From: Bryobacterales bacterium
GTDB lineage: Bacteria; Acidobacteriota; Terriglobia; Bryobacterales; Bryobacteraceae
Assembly: GCA_016789745.1 (NCBI GenBank)
Contig: JAEUQF010000138.1
Span: 1 to 51,522 of the forward strand
Reading direction: 5' to 3'
Length of the DNA: 51,522 nucleotides
Part shown: piece by piece, positions 42,601 to 50,279 of the stretch
How the letters are laid out: each line of letters begins with the position of its first letter
Position numbering within the stretch: the stretch's first letter is position 1
The notes under the pieces: model-generated
Seen by the model: the letters and a program-made list of their open reading frames with translations, nothing else
Database searches by the model: none
Told to the model about the DNA's origin: nothing
Made by a program: the position numbers and the translations under genes

Positions 42601-43165
42601 TGCCGCCATTCGCCAGGAAGTTGTTCGCACCCGCAGTCTGCGCGGCGCCACGCGCGCCCACCAGGCCGGAACCGAAGCTGGCCAGCGGCGTCACCCCAGG
42701 CGTTAGCGAGGCCAAGGCGAACGGGTTGCGCCCATTCAACGGCAAGTCCACCACCTGGCGATTCGAGATCACCTGGCCCAGGTTCGACGTATCGGTCTCC
42801 AGCAGCACCGCCGCCGCACTCACCGTCACCGCCTCATTCACCTGGCCCACGGCAAGCTGCGCATCAATACGCGCCTGCTGCGTTACCTCCAACGTGAACG
42901 TGCGCGCAAATCGCCCGAAACCCTGCTTTTCCACGCTGATCTGATAGGCTCCCGGCTGCACCAGCGGGAACACATAGCTGCCGCTATCGTTGGTCTCCGT
43001 GGTCAACACCAAGCCGGTGTTCGTGTTCTGCAGCCGCACCGTAGCCTGCGCGATGAACGCGCCGCCGGGATCCGACACAAAGCCTGTAACCGTGCCGGTA
43101 GTGGTCTGAGCCATCGCAACCGTGGCGAGGCATAACAAGGAAAGGAACGCTCGTACCCCTGACAT
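39686..43165 (-). CDS. Oar-like TonB-dependent receptor with carboxypeptidase-regulatory-like domain (1)
   Basis: A 1159-residue outer-membrane protein. A signal peptide (about 1-19) is followed by a carboxypeptidase-regulatory-like beta-sandwich (about 22-105; GTVTGFVSDPGGAFIAQATV), a plug domain (NEILLDGIPITVC, EFKVQTNTSPAEFGRTSGGI) and a long 22-strand-type barrel ending in LQIGLKLIW, with the terminal aromatic residue needed for barrel assembly. Such Oar-like proteins are abundant in Acidobacteria and are presumed to import oligosaccharides, peptides or metal complexes using TonB energy. TACGCT on the minus strand, 7 bases before the ATG, suggests a leaderless start despite only 22 bases to the upstream gene. 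Confidence 0.93.
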   Translation of the reverse strand: MSGVRAFLSLLCLATVAMAQTTTGTVTGFVSDPGGAFIAQATVRLQNTNTGLVLTTETNDSGSYVFPLVQPGAYQISVEKQGFGRFARTFTLEVTQQARIDAQLAVGQVNEAVTVSAAAVLLETDTSNLGQVISNRQVVDLPLNGRNPFALASLTPGVTPLASFGSGLVGARGAAQTAGANNFLANGGMTGANEILLDGIPITVCCQGQPALIPTIDTTEEFKVQTNTSPAEFGRTSGGILNIVTKSGTNKFRGSAYEFFRNEQLDATNFFINRAGTNPIPGRSDRRTPLRYNQYGVAAGGPVLIPKLYNGKDKTFFFANFEMVNLRRSLFQTFSVPTPLMRTGDLSEAPFGIYDPATTTPNPQLAGRYLRTEFPGKRIPANRMAAVSQNILKLYPQPTRPGIVNNYDAVASSRDDDKQYSVRMDHNFSDRYRIFGRYSRLWNDHYEPNYWNSVSSPGGFNQFIRSHTAVLDTIATLRPTLVLNLRYGFARQRNFRDPYSLGTDLGALGFSQLYTTQVQERFLPAISINGFNGNSETGNQRFTRYSHNVAAAVSWIRSRHSIKFGWDGRVFLDHNASLGNPGGNFSFGTNFTSGPDPVAGVPGGQAPYLGFASFLLGIPTGGLINYADATSQQGFYHALYLQDDWKVSSKLTLNLGLRWEVETGPTERFNRIATVEPYIESPLARQTGLPLRGGLQFRGVDGASRGRYKTDANNLGPRIGLAYSMTPKTVLRGGFGVFYTPGLVRLFNAGNPGFSVTTPFVASIDGVNPVGSLTNPFPGGLQPLAGSSLGAATLVGTGVGALRYDTPLPYSLQWNFGIQREMPANMALSVSYAGNKGVRLPINVGLNGINPILYGQPGDLNRVAQLNALVNNPFFGIITNGPLAARQVQQNQLLRAYPHFTGFGNNFVGEGNSSYHALQVSAQKRMSHGLLATLSYTFSKNLGDVNMLTTSFFDAGQNPGYQNEFNRSIDRSVLGSDFPHRFVLSGVYDLPFGKGGSGVVKRLLGGWQVNGIYTYQSGQPLVFGVSGAPAYAGSRASFTGNGAVQTSGDMSSRLGGVSGGPGYLNAAAFRVPVSFEFGNTPRLDSRNRGPVTVNLDASLIKNIALLESMRLQLRGEAFNITNTPVFGLPNTTVGNPGFGVIGGQANSPRNLQIGLKLIW

Positions 43166-43172
43166 GGAGTAG

Positions 43173-43178
43173 AGCGTA
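43173..43178 (-). promoter_or_regulatory. Candidate -10 box for TonB receptor 1
   Basis: TACGCT on the minus strand ends 7 bases before the receptor's ATG at 43165. The 22-base gap to the upstream enolase gene also allows read-through. Confidence 0.4.
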
Positions 43179-43187
43179 GCACCTCCG

Positions 43188-44498
43188 TTACCAGGCTGCT
43201 ACCGACCCATCCTGATGAAATACGCGCGCCATCGGCTTGGTGCCGCCAAACGGATACTTCTTCAGCGCGGCCTCTGTCAGTTCAAAGCCCAGGCCCGGCT
43301 TCTCCGGCAGGGGGAAGCGACCGTTCACCATACGCATGGCCGGGAATCCCAGCCACTCCTCCCACACCTTTTCCTTCATCTCCGGCACCACGCCGCTGCA
43401 AATTTCCTGCACCAGGAAGTTGGGCGTGGCGGCATCCACGTGCACCGTCGCCAGCCCGCCGATGGGCCCTTCGCACGCATGCGGCGCCATGCTGACGCCC
43501 GCCTGTTCGCACATCGCCCCCGTCTTCCACAACGCCGTGATCCCACCCACGTGATTGATGTCGGTCTGGATGATGTCAACCACGCCCATCTCCACCAACT
43601 CGCGGCAGTTGTAGGCCGCCACCAGGCGCTCGCCCGTCGCGATGGGTGTTGTCGACCGCCGCGTGATCTTCGCCATCGCCTTCACGTTCTCCGGCGGGCA
43701 AGGCTCCTCCACGAACAGCAGATTCAGCGGCTCGATTTCCTTGATGATGACGCTGGCCACGCTGGGGCTAGTCTTGGCGTGGAAGTCCACCCCGATGTCG
43801 ATATCCGGACCCAAGCCTTCGCGCAGCATCTCCATCGCCTTTACGGCGCGCTTGATGCTGGCGGCGGTTTCAATCCATTCGTAATAGCCCGGAATGCCGC
43901 CCTTCACGCACGTGATGCCGTCCGCCCGCGCGCGGCCGCGGACTTCCTTCAGCGCTTCCAGGCTGGACGCCCGCACGTGGTAATACCCGCGCACCCCCCG
44001 TGGATCCATCGGGCCGCCCAGCAGTTTGTAGACCGGCTGGTTCAGCGCCTTACCGCGAATGTCCCACAACGCTTGGTCAATGCCCGCCATCGCCGACCCG
44101 ATCACCGGCCCCGCGCGATAGAAACTGTGCACGTACATTGACTGCCAGTGATGCTCCACCTGCATCGGATCGGCCCCGATCAGGAACTCCTTGAAATCCT
44201 CCACGCAGGACATCACGGCCGCGGCCTTGCCTTCCAGCGTCCCTTCGCCCCAACCCACAATGCCCTGATTCGTCTCGATCTTCACGAACACATAAGGCCG
44301 ATCAGAATCCGGCGTCAGCGATACGCCGAAAACCTTCACGTTCGTGATCTTGAGTCTTGACCCCGTAGTGAGGAAGGCATTGGCACCCACCGGCCCCGAT
44401 TGCGTCTGCAAGGCCGGCGCACAGCCGCACAGATCCACGCCGCCTTTGGCCATGGGCGCCGCGGCCAGCAAGCCGGAGAAGAAGTGTCTGCGTCGCAT
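43188..44498 (-). CDS. Tat-exported enolase-superfamily dehydratase (galactonate dehydratase-like)
   Basis: A 436-residue member of the mandelate racemase/muconate lactonising group. A Tat-like leader (MRRRHFFSGLLAAAP) precedes the N-terminal capping domain and a TIM barrel. Metal ligands are D238 in VDFHAK, Glu 264/265 in FVEEP and E290 in ATGER; candidate acid/base residues are H240 (D-x-H) and H340 in APHACEGPIG. This D-x-H ... H pattern is that of D-galactonate dehydratase, so an acid-sugar dehydratase is likely. Export by Tat is unusual for the family. It follows a second enolase-fold gene by 1 base, with GGGGAGG inside that gene's end. Confidence 0.88.
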   Translation of the reverse strand: MRRRHFFSGLLAAAPMAKGGVDLCGCAPALQTQSGPVGANAFLTTGSRLKITNVKVFGVSLTPDSDRPYVFVKIETNQGIVGWGEGTLEGKAAAVMSCVEDFKEFLIGADPMQVEHHWQSMYVHSFYRAGPVIGSAMAGIDQALWDIRGKALNQPVYKLLGGPMDPRGVRGYYHVRASSLEALKEVRGRARADGITCVKGGIPGYYEWIETAASIKRAVKAMEMLREGLGPDIDIGVDFHAKTSPSVASVIIKEIEPLNLLFVEEPCPPENVKAMAKITRRSTTPIATGERLVAAYNCRELVEMGVVDIIQTDINHVGGITALWKTGAMCEQAGVSMAPHACEGPIGGLATVHVDAATPNFLVQEICSGVVPEMKEKVWEEWLGFPAMRMVNGRFPLPEKPGLGFELTEAALKKYPFGGTKPMARVFHQDGSVAAW

Positions 44499-44499
44499 C

Positions 44500-45639
44500 T
44501 TATAAGGCCTCCCCGAATTTGCGCAGCGCGTCGCGCTGGATACTCACACCCAAACCGGGCTGGTTGATCAGTGCCGCATAGCCGTCTTTCACCGTCTCCA
44601 CATCGCTGCCCGTAAGCACGCGCCGCATGTCACGGTCTTCCTGCGCGTCCGGATAGGGAATGTGTTGGATGAAGAAGTTCGGCAAACTGGCCGCCAGATT
44701 CAACGCGGTCGCCGTGGTGAGCGGCCCTTCGCCATGACGCGGCGCCACGGCCACGTAGTAGACCTCGCCCAGTGCAGCTATCTTGCGCACGCCGGAAATG
44801 CCATGAATCGCAATCTCCGGGCGCAGCACATCCACCGCGTCTTCTCTAAGCAGGTTCTGGAAGAAGCTGGCTTCCATCGCGCCACGCCCAAAACCCACCG
44901 GCGTCACGCTCTCCTCGGAGACCTTGCGCACCGTGCCCATCGCCGACGTCGCGCACGGCTCATCGAACCACAGCAGATGGGTACGCTCAAACGCGGCCGA
45001 CAGGATGGCCGCATCGCCAGGCGTCAGTTGCCCACCGCCGGAGAGGATGAAGTCGATGCCATCGCCCGCCGCCTTACGCAACGCCGACATGCGCTGTTCG
45101 GCCGCCAGCACGAAGGCCTTGCCGGAGTTGCGGAAGGGCGCAACCGGCACGGGCACCGAGAAGGCTTTGAATCCAGCCCCGCGCGCCTTTTCCAATGACC
45201 GCAGCAGGTCATCATTCGTCGGCCCATGCAGCGCCGTATAGGCACGGACCTTGTTGCGCGTCGGTCCACCCAGGTATTGATAGACAGGCGCCTTGGAGAT
45301 GCGAGCCATAATGTCCAGGCACGCCGCATTCACCGCCGCCCATCCGGGATTACCTCGCAGCTTCACGCCCAACGCTTCCACAGCGCTCGCTGGTTGGCCC
45401 ATGGCCGTAGCCTTCAGGGTCTTCCAAGCCTCCGGCGTAAGCACGCGGCCCTCGCCCCAGCCCTCCACACCGTCGCGAGTGGCCACTCGCACCAGGCTCC
45501 AAGTTTGTCCCCCTTTGGGAGCCTTCAGATTCCATGCGTCCACTTGGGCGATGGCTTGCGGACTCGGCGATGCGGCTGCCGCAACCTGTGCGGCCCACAT
45601 CCCATGCAGCCGCACACGGCGTAAGGGCAATTGAGGCAT
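44500..45639 (-). CDS. Degenerate enolase-superfamily protein, probable pseudoenzyme
   Basis: A 379-residue paralogue of the following gene with the same fold (DAWNLKAPKGGQTWSLVRVA, GWGEGRVLTPEAW, AACLDIMARISKAPVYQYLGG). By alignment with the neighbour, the first metal ligand D is S200, the D-x-H His is G202, the third ligand E is R252 and the catalytic His is R301 (H302 is next to it); only E227 in FDEP is kept. It therefore probably cannot bind the magnesium ion or catalyse the usual reaction. It may be a regulatory or structural partner of the active enzyme, or have a different chemistry. The N-terminus has twin Arg but no good signal peptide. TATACT (45649-45654) lies 9 bases before the ATG. 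Confidence 0.85.
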   Translation of the reverse strand: MPQLPLRRVRLHGMWAAQVAAAASPSPQAIAQVDAWNLKAPKGGQTWSLVRVATRDGVEGWGEGRVLTPEAWKTLKATAMGQPASAVEALGVKLRGNPGWAAVNAACLDIMARISKAPVYQYLGGPTRNKVRAYTALHGPTNDDLLRSLEKARGAGFKAFSVPVPVAPFRNSGKAFVLAAEQRMSALRKAAGDGIDFILSGGGQLTPGDAAILSAAFERTHLLWFDEPCATSAMGTVRKVSEESVTPVGFGRGAMEASFFQNLLREDAVDVLRPEIAIHGISGVRKIAALGEVYYVAVAPRHGEGPLTTATALNLAASLPNFFIQHIPYPDAQEDRDMRRVLTGSDVETVKDGYAALINQPGLGVSIQRDALRKFGEAL

Positions 45640-45648
45640 AACAGGGGC

Positions 45649-45654
45649 AGTATA
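45649..45654 (-). promoter_or_regulatory. Candidate -10 box for the enolase pair
   Basis: TATACT on the minus strand, 9 bases upstream of the ATG at 45639, with no Shine-Dalgarno sequence between. The rest of the gap to 45786 contains no gene. Confidence 0.5.
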
Positions 45655-45786
45655 TAGCTTCTAAATGTACGTCGTGAGAACCAAGGCAGTTGGCGTGCAT
45701 TTGCGCACTTCCGCCGGATGCTATCGCAGTAAGTGGTTTTTCTTAGCGGGCCGATAGGGTAAAGTCTGAGTATCGCTTACGGTGAG

Positions 45787-46767
45787 GTGTCAGCCCGCCC
45801 TTTCTCGCTCGACGCGCCCGCGTCGCGATCCCAGCCTGTCCTCCGTCTTCGCTACAAACTGCTCTTGATCGTCTTCGGTTGCCTGATGGTCACCGTCGCA
45901 CTCAGCTACGTGGTGGCATCGCCCGAAGGCCGCATGATCCTGCTGGGTGCCTCACTGACACTGGCAGCCCATCTGCTGCTCGGCCTGGTTGCCGTGTGGA
46001 CATGGGAACGCGTGCGCCGCCGCCGGGAAGATCGCGCCGGCTTTCAGGAGTTCGTCCAAGCCGGAGCCCCCCACACGTTCCCTGCCCTGCTGGAAGCCTT
46101 CGACGGAGTCACGCCCGACCACAAGCGTCTGCGCCCGCCGCCCTGCCGCGCCGAGGTGGTGCCGGTCGGCAGATTAAAAGTGGAGTCCGGCTCCATTCTG
46201 CTGACGGACCCGGCCTTCCTTCCCTTCCCGGAAGACTTGGGCGCGGCGTTCGACGAGAAGGTACCGGCCGGAGAATGGCCCGTCGACGCGGTGGTTCTTC
46301 ATTACGCCGACGGCTCCCGCCAGATTGCGGCGCTGCGGATGAAATGGCGGGATTCCGCCTGTAGCTCCCTGGTCTTGGCGTGGCGACCGAATAGCCGTGC
46401 CGCGGCCGGACACCTACGCAGGCTGCCACGCACCGGCATCGATTCCGGCATTGCCTGCCTGACCACCGTGGAGGCTCGCGAGGCTTTCAACCTTCGTCAA
46501 CCGGCTCAGTTCTGGGGTGTCGCCATGCGCGCCTGGCCCGCCGCCGAGGTCCGCCTACCCGGAGGCTTCAATCTATTCGCCTGCCGGTCCGGCCTGGGCG
46601 AAGGCGACTACGGCTGCTTCTTCGGACGTAATGCCGCGGGTCAGTCCACCGGCTTCTATGTGGACTTCGGGCTCATCGGCACCGAACAGCGACTGCAGGC
46701 CGTAGCCCTACCAAGTCAGCCGCAGGGCCAGTTGCAGGCGGCGACTGGGGGCAGCGGCGTTTGCTAA
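45787..46767 (+). CDS. Membrane-anchored DUF4241-like protein
   Basis: A 326-residue protein with two N-terminal transmembrane helices (about 24-44, YKLLLIVFGCLMVTVALSYV, and about 52-72, LLGASLTLAAHLLLGLVAV) followed by a cytoplasmic basic stretch (RVRRRRED) and a soluble domain (about 125-310). The soluble part has the DUF4241 pattern: LKVESGSILLTDPAF, KVPAGEWPVDAVVLHY, GIDSGIACLTT and GDYGCFFGRNAAGQSTGFYVDFG. The family's function is unknown, and membrane anchoring appears unusual for it. The start codon is GTG 45787, chosen by default as no good ribosome-binding site is seen. The 3' end overlaps the convergent TonB receptor gene by 60 bases. Confidence 0.72.
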   Translation: MSARPFSLDAPASRSQPVLRLRYKLLLIVFGCLMVTVALSYVVASPEGRMILLGASLTLAAHLLLGLVAVWTWERVRRRREDRAGFQEFVQAGAPHTFPALLEAFDGVTPDHKRLRPPPCRAEVVPVGRLKVESGSILLTDPAFLPFPEDLGAAFDEKVPAGEWPVDAVVLHYADGSRQIAALRMKWRDSACSSLVLAWRPNSRAAAGHLRRLPRTGIDSGIACLTTVEAREAFNLRQPAQFWGVAMRAWPAAEVRLPGGFNLFACRSGLGEGDYGCFFGRNAAGQSTGFYVDFGLIGTEQRLQAVALPSQPQGQLQAATGGSGVC

Positions 46768-49700
46768 GCCAAACAGCGGGCTGGCCAGGTTGCGGAAGTC
46801 ATCGCCCGCGGCGGTAAGAAACGGAATATTGAAGATGTTGAAGAAGTCCGCACGGGCTTCCAATGCGAACGGGCCGGAATCCAGCGGTCCGGCTTCCCGC
46901 AGTTGAAACCTCTTCGAAAAGGTCCAATCGAAGTTCACCACCCGGTTCATGCGTTCGGTGTTACGGCCACAGGTGCCGTGGTTTCCTAACAGCGGCTGCA
47001 CATAACGGAAGCCTGATGCGTTCGGCGCACCGTTCACCCCGCGTAAGGCCGGTGCCGGAATGCTGCCGTCATCGCCGAACCGAAAGCCCGACCCGCTGGC
47101 CAGGCACGACGCACGGGCGTTATCAAACGCGCCGGAGATATCCCCATCCATGTTGACATCGGCGATCCCCAGTCGCGGTCCGCTCATCACCGTGAACGGA
47201 ATGCCGCTCTGCCATTGATTGATGGACGCGAACGTCACGCCTAACGGTAGCTGCCACACATGCGACAGCACGAAGCGATGCGGAATGTCATAGGCCGATG
47301 GGCCCCGCTCGCCCCGATAGTTAAACTGATCCTGCGCGAAGCTCCGATCCGTTGTGGCCTGCCCGGGACTGTAGTCGGACCCATTATCAACGGAGCGCGA
47401 CCAGGTATACCCGGCCTGCACCTGCAAGCCCCGTGTGAGCGACTTGCGCAACTCCATCTGCAGCGAATGATAGATGGAACTGCCGTTGTCCCGAATGAGA
47501 TTCACCGTGTTGAAGCGCGGGTCCAGGCGCGGAGCCGGCGTCGTCGCGTTGCCGTTGGCACGTGCGGCGGCGCTCAGAAACTCGCTCAGCCGGGCTCGCT
47601 CGTCGTCCAGGCTGACGGCCGGCGCAGGGCGCAAGCCGGGTTGCACCGCATTGCCCGGGCCAAACGTCGCCAGCGCTGTTCCCTTCGTGCCGACATAAGA
47701 GATGTCCGTTACCAGCGACGTGCTGAGCCGCGTCTGCACGCCCAGGCTGAAATGCTGCGCATAAGGATTGCGGAAGTCGGGCAACTGGCTGGTGATGCCG
47801 CCCAGGTTCCGCAGCGTGCCGAAACTCCCGATCTGCCCATTCAAATCGCGCTGGTACTGCGAACTGCCCGCCAGCAGATTCGCGAAGCTGTTCGCCCCGC
47901 TGATCTGCGCTGCCGCCAGCGCCCCGCTGTAGTTCGACGGCGGCGTAGTGCGTCCCGCCTGCAAGCCGTTGAACAATTGCGAATCCCAGAAAATGCCGTA
48001 CCCGCCGCGCACCACCACGCGCCCGGCACCCGGATTCCAGGCAAAGCCGAAACGCGGCGCAAACAGCGCGGGATTCGCCTCAATCACCGGCTTCTGGTTG
48101 CGGAACCCGCCCAGCACGCCCGTTCCCGCCGCACCAATCGCCGTGCCCACCCGCGGGTCTAACACGGACTGCAGCTGATTCACTTCGCTCAGCCCGCCTT
48201 GATGTTCCCAACGCAGCCCCAGGTTCAACGTCAGCGTCCGCGTCAGCTTCAAATCGTCCTGTACAAAGGCGCCGTGATAGTTCATGCGGAAGCCGCGGTA
48301 GGTATTGCCGAACGCCTGGCTGTAGGACGCCACGTTGCCTGCCAGAAAGGCATCCACCGACGCGAAGTTGTAGATGCCCCGGCGGCTGCTGTCGTTGATG
48401 CTGTTGTCCTGGATATGGCGCAGGTCAACGCCTGCCTTCAAAATGTGGCGCCCGCGGATATGGCTGACCACATCATGCACCTGGTACACGTTGAAGACTC
48501 GTCCCTGCGGCCAGAATTGCACCGTGCCGAAGCCCGCCAAACCCGTTACCAGGAAACGCGGCGTCACAGGCTCGCTCGCCGGCGAGAACAGCGCACTGGC
48601 GCGGCCGTAACTCAGCCGCAGTTCGTTGGTAGTGGTGTCGTTGACCACCCACGTGTCGGCCGCCATGGCGTTGCGGCCCACCGGATCGAATGTAGCGTCA
48701 TACTGCGGCAGCGACCCGGCCGTGCGATTGAAGCTGCTGCCCGCGTTCTGAAAGTAGCGCAGCGTCAGCGTATGCTGCCCCAGGTACTGATCGCCGCGCA
48801 GCAGGAACTGGTCGCTGTTCGATGGGCTGGGCGCCGACGCCGCCAGCGTGCCAATGCGCGGATTCGCAGTCTCTTGCGTGGGCAGCGGCAGCAGCGGCAG
48901 CAATTGCCGGATGTTCGGATCCGTCACCGAAGCCCTTGCCGATTCAGTAGGCACGGCCAGCAACGTCACCGGGCTGGACCCGCGCGCCCGACGGCTCTCC
49001 CATCCGCCGAACACGAACGTACGGTTGCGGATCACCGGCCCCCCCGCCGTCAGCCCAAAAAAGTTCTGGCGCAGCGGCGTCGCCTTGCCCGTCCGGTCAA
49101 AGTAATCCCGCGCATTCAGCGCCGCGTTCTGCAGGAAGTTGTACGCCGAGCCATGCAGCCCGTTCGTACCCGACCGCGTGATCATCAGCACCTGCGCGTT
49201 CGACTTCACCCCATACTCCGCCGCCCAGTTGTTCGTCAGCACCTTGAACTCCTGCAGCATATCGGGCGTCGGTTGCGTCGATAGCGCGATGCCGCCGAAC
49301 TCCCAGTCATTGGCGTCAGTCGAATCCAACTGATGCGCGCTCGCTTTCGATCGTCCGCCGTTGGCGTTGATCTGCCCGGCCTGCGCGATGTTCAGCGTCG
49401 TCAACGACCCGCCGCGCGGATGAAACGTCGGCGTCACCCCAGGAGCCAGCGTGATCATGTTCACGATGTTGCGGTTCAGGTTCGGCAGGCTTTGGATCTC
49501 GGTGCGGCTCCGCGTGACCGCGCGCAAGGGGTCAAACGTGTTCAACACCGGCGCTTCGCCCGTCACTTCCACCGATGTGCTCTGTTCCCCTATCGTGAGC
49601 GTCAGATTGTGGGTCAGCGTTTGGCTCGTCGTGACGCTGATCTCCACGCTGGACGCTGCAAACTGGGCCGCGGTCGCCTGCAAGCGGTACCGCCCCGGCG

Positions 49701-49902
49701 GCAGCGCTGCGAACAAGTAAGCCCCGCTACTGCCCGACGTTGCCGTGCGGGTCTGCCCGGTGTCCAGCGCGGTCAGCGTGAGTGTCGCGCCCGAAATCGG
49801 TGCGGACGCAGGGTCGGAAACCGTGCCTTCCACACGGCCGGTGGTGAATTGAGCAAACAAAGACGAAACGGCGAACAACACAGCAACAAGCAAACGCGGC
49901 AT
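46708..49902 (-). CDS. Oar-like TonB-dependent receptor with carboxypeptidase-regulatory-like domain (2)
   Basis: A 1064-residue outer-membrane receptor. A signal peptide (about 1-17, VLFAVSSLFA) is followed by a carboxypeptidase-regulatory-like domain (about 20-105; GRVEGTVSDPASAPISGATL), a plug (NRNIVNMITLAPGV, HQLDSTDANDWEFGG, LTNNWAAEYG) and a barrel ending in LQLALRLTW. It differs clearly in sequence from the receptor at 39686-43165, so the two are not recent duplicates and probably take different substrates. TAGTCT (49911-49916) lies 8 bases before the ATG. It is divergent from a small secreted-peptide gene. Confidence 0.93.
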   Translation of the reverse strand: MPRLLVAVLFAVSSLFAQFTTGRVEGTVSDPASAPISGATLTLTALDTGQTRTATSGSSGAYLFAALPPGRYRLQATAAQFAASSVEISVTTSQTLTHNLTLTIGEQSTSVEVTGEAPVLNTFDPLRAVTRSRTEIQSLPNLNRNIVNMITLAPGVTPTFHPRGGSLTTLNIAQAGQINANGGRSKASAHQLDSTDANDWEFGGIALSTQPTPDMLQEFKVLTNNWAAEYGVKSNAQVLMITRSGTNGLHGSAYNFLQNAALNARDYFDRTGKATPLRQNFFGLTAGGPVIRNRTFVFGGWESRRARGSSPVTLLAVPTESARASVTDPNIRQLLPLLPLPTQETANPRIGTLAASAPSPSNSDQFLLRGDQYLGQHTLTLRYFQNAGSSFNRTAGSLPQYDATFDPVGRNAMAADTWVVNDTTTNELRLSYGRASALFSPASEPVTPRFLVTGLAGFGTVQFWPQGRVFNVYQVHDVVSHIRGRHILKAGVDLRHIQDNSINDSSRRGIYNFASVDAFLAGNVASYSQAFGNTYRGFRMNYHGAFVQDDLKLTRTLTLNLGLRWEHQGGLSEVNQLQSVLDPRVGTAIGAAGTGVLGGFRNQKPVIEANPALFAPRFGFAWNPGAGRVVVRGGYGIFWDSQLFNGLQAGRTTPPSNYSGALAAAQISGANSFANLLAGSSQYQRDLNGQIGSFGTLRNLGGITSQLPDFRNPYAQHFSLGVQTRLSTSLVTDISYVGTKGTALATFGPGNAVQPGLRPAPAVSLDDERARLSEFLSAAARANGNATTPAPRLDPRFNTVNLIRDNGSSIYHSLQMELRKSLTRGLQVQAGYTWSRSVDNGSDYSPGQATTDRSFAQDQFNYRGERGPSAYDIPHRFVLSHVWQLPLGVTFASINQWQSGIPFTVMSGPRLGIADVNMDGDISGAFDNARASCLASGSGFRFGDDGSIPAPALRGVNGAPNASGFRYVQPLLGNHGTCGRNTERMNRVVNFDWTFSKRFQLREAGPLDSGPFALEARADFFNIFNIPFLTAAGDDFRNLASPLFGLANAAAPSRRLQLALRLTW

Positions 49903-49910
49903 GTCCTATC

Positions 49911-49916
49911 AGACTA
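49911..49916 (-). promoter_or_regulatory. Candidate -10 box for TonB receptor 2
   Basis: TAGTCT on the minus strand ends 8 bases before the ATG at 49902, without an intervening ribosome-binding site of normal spacing. Confidence 0.4.
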
Positions 49917-49993
49917 CCTGAGAAACATGTCATTTCCGTCAATGTACAAAATCACTCATACGACATTCTGAACGGTCGATGAGCCTTTTATCG

Positions 49994-50011
49994 GCGGCAT
50001 GTTCCTGCCGC
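49994..50011 (+). promoter_or_regulatory. Leader hairpin before the 43-aa secreted peptide
   Basis: GCGGCA-TGTTCC-TGCCGC forms a perfect 6-bp stem 34 bases upstream of the ATG at 50046; AAGGAG (50026-50031) follows it. It may stabilise the message or control access to the ribosome-binding site. Confidence 0.4.
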
Positions 50012-50045
50012 GTTCCAACAAAATTAAGGAGTGAGAGAGATCGGA

Positions 50046-50177
50046 ATGAAGAAGCTGCTTGCTGTGATGATGGGTGCCGCCCTGATGCTGGCGACCGCGA
50101 ACCTGAGCTTTGCGGACGACAAGAAGCACGACGACCACAAAGAAGGCAAGGATCACAAGAAAAAGAAGGATCACTAA
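50046..50177 (+). CDS. Secreted 43-residue Lys/His/Asp-rich peptide
   Basis: A very small gene with a textbook signal peptide (MKKLLAVMMGAALMLATANL, cleavage likely after SFA). The predicted mature part is 20 residues, beginning DDKKHDDHKEGKDH and ending KKKKDH. It consists of six Asp, eight Lys, four His, one Glu and one Gly: every residue but one is charged or His. The His/Asp spacing suggests metal or polyanion binding. AAGGAG lies 14 bases upstream, GAGAGA closer. A strong terminator follows 25 bases after the stop, so it is its own transcription unit. Gene reality rests on signal peptide, ribosome-binding site and terminator. Confidence 0.8.
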   Translation: MKKLLAVMMGAALMLATANLSFADDKKHDDHKEGKDHKKKKDH

Positions 50178-50202
50178 GCCGTAAGGTCAAAGTCTCCGAC
50201 AG

Positions 50203-50245
50203 AGCCCCGCTCGCCCCATCCCGGGCTGCGGGGCTTCTCATTTTT
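50203..50245 (+). terminator. Rho-independent terminator after the small secreted peptide gene
   Basis: AGCCCCGC (50203-50210) pairs perfectly with GCGGGGCT (50228-50235), and TTCTCATTTTT follows. A secondary CCCGGG lies inside the loop. This is the clearest intrinsic terminator in the window. Confidence 0.75.
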
Positions 50246-50264
50246 CAGAGCCCTCCCCCCCGGT

Positions 50265-50270
50265 TATAAA
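50265..50270 (+). promoter_or_regulatory. Candidate -10 box for the DUF1501 gene
   Basis: TATAAA ends 9 bases before the GTG start at 50280 and comes 20 bases after the terminator. No Shine-Dalgarno sequence is seen in the gap apart from TAGGG. Confidence 0.5.
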
Positions 50271-50279
50271 ATGTAGGGC

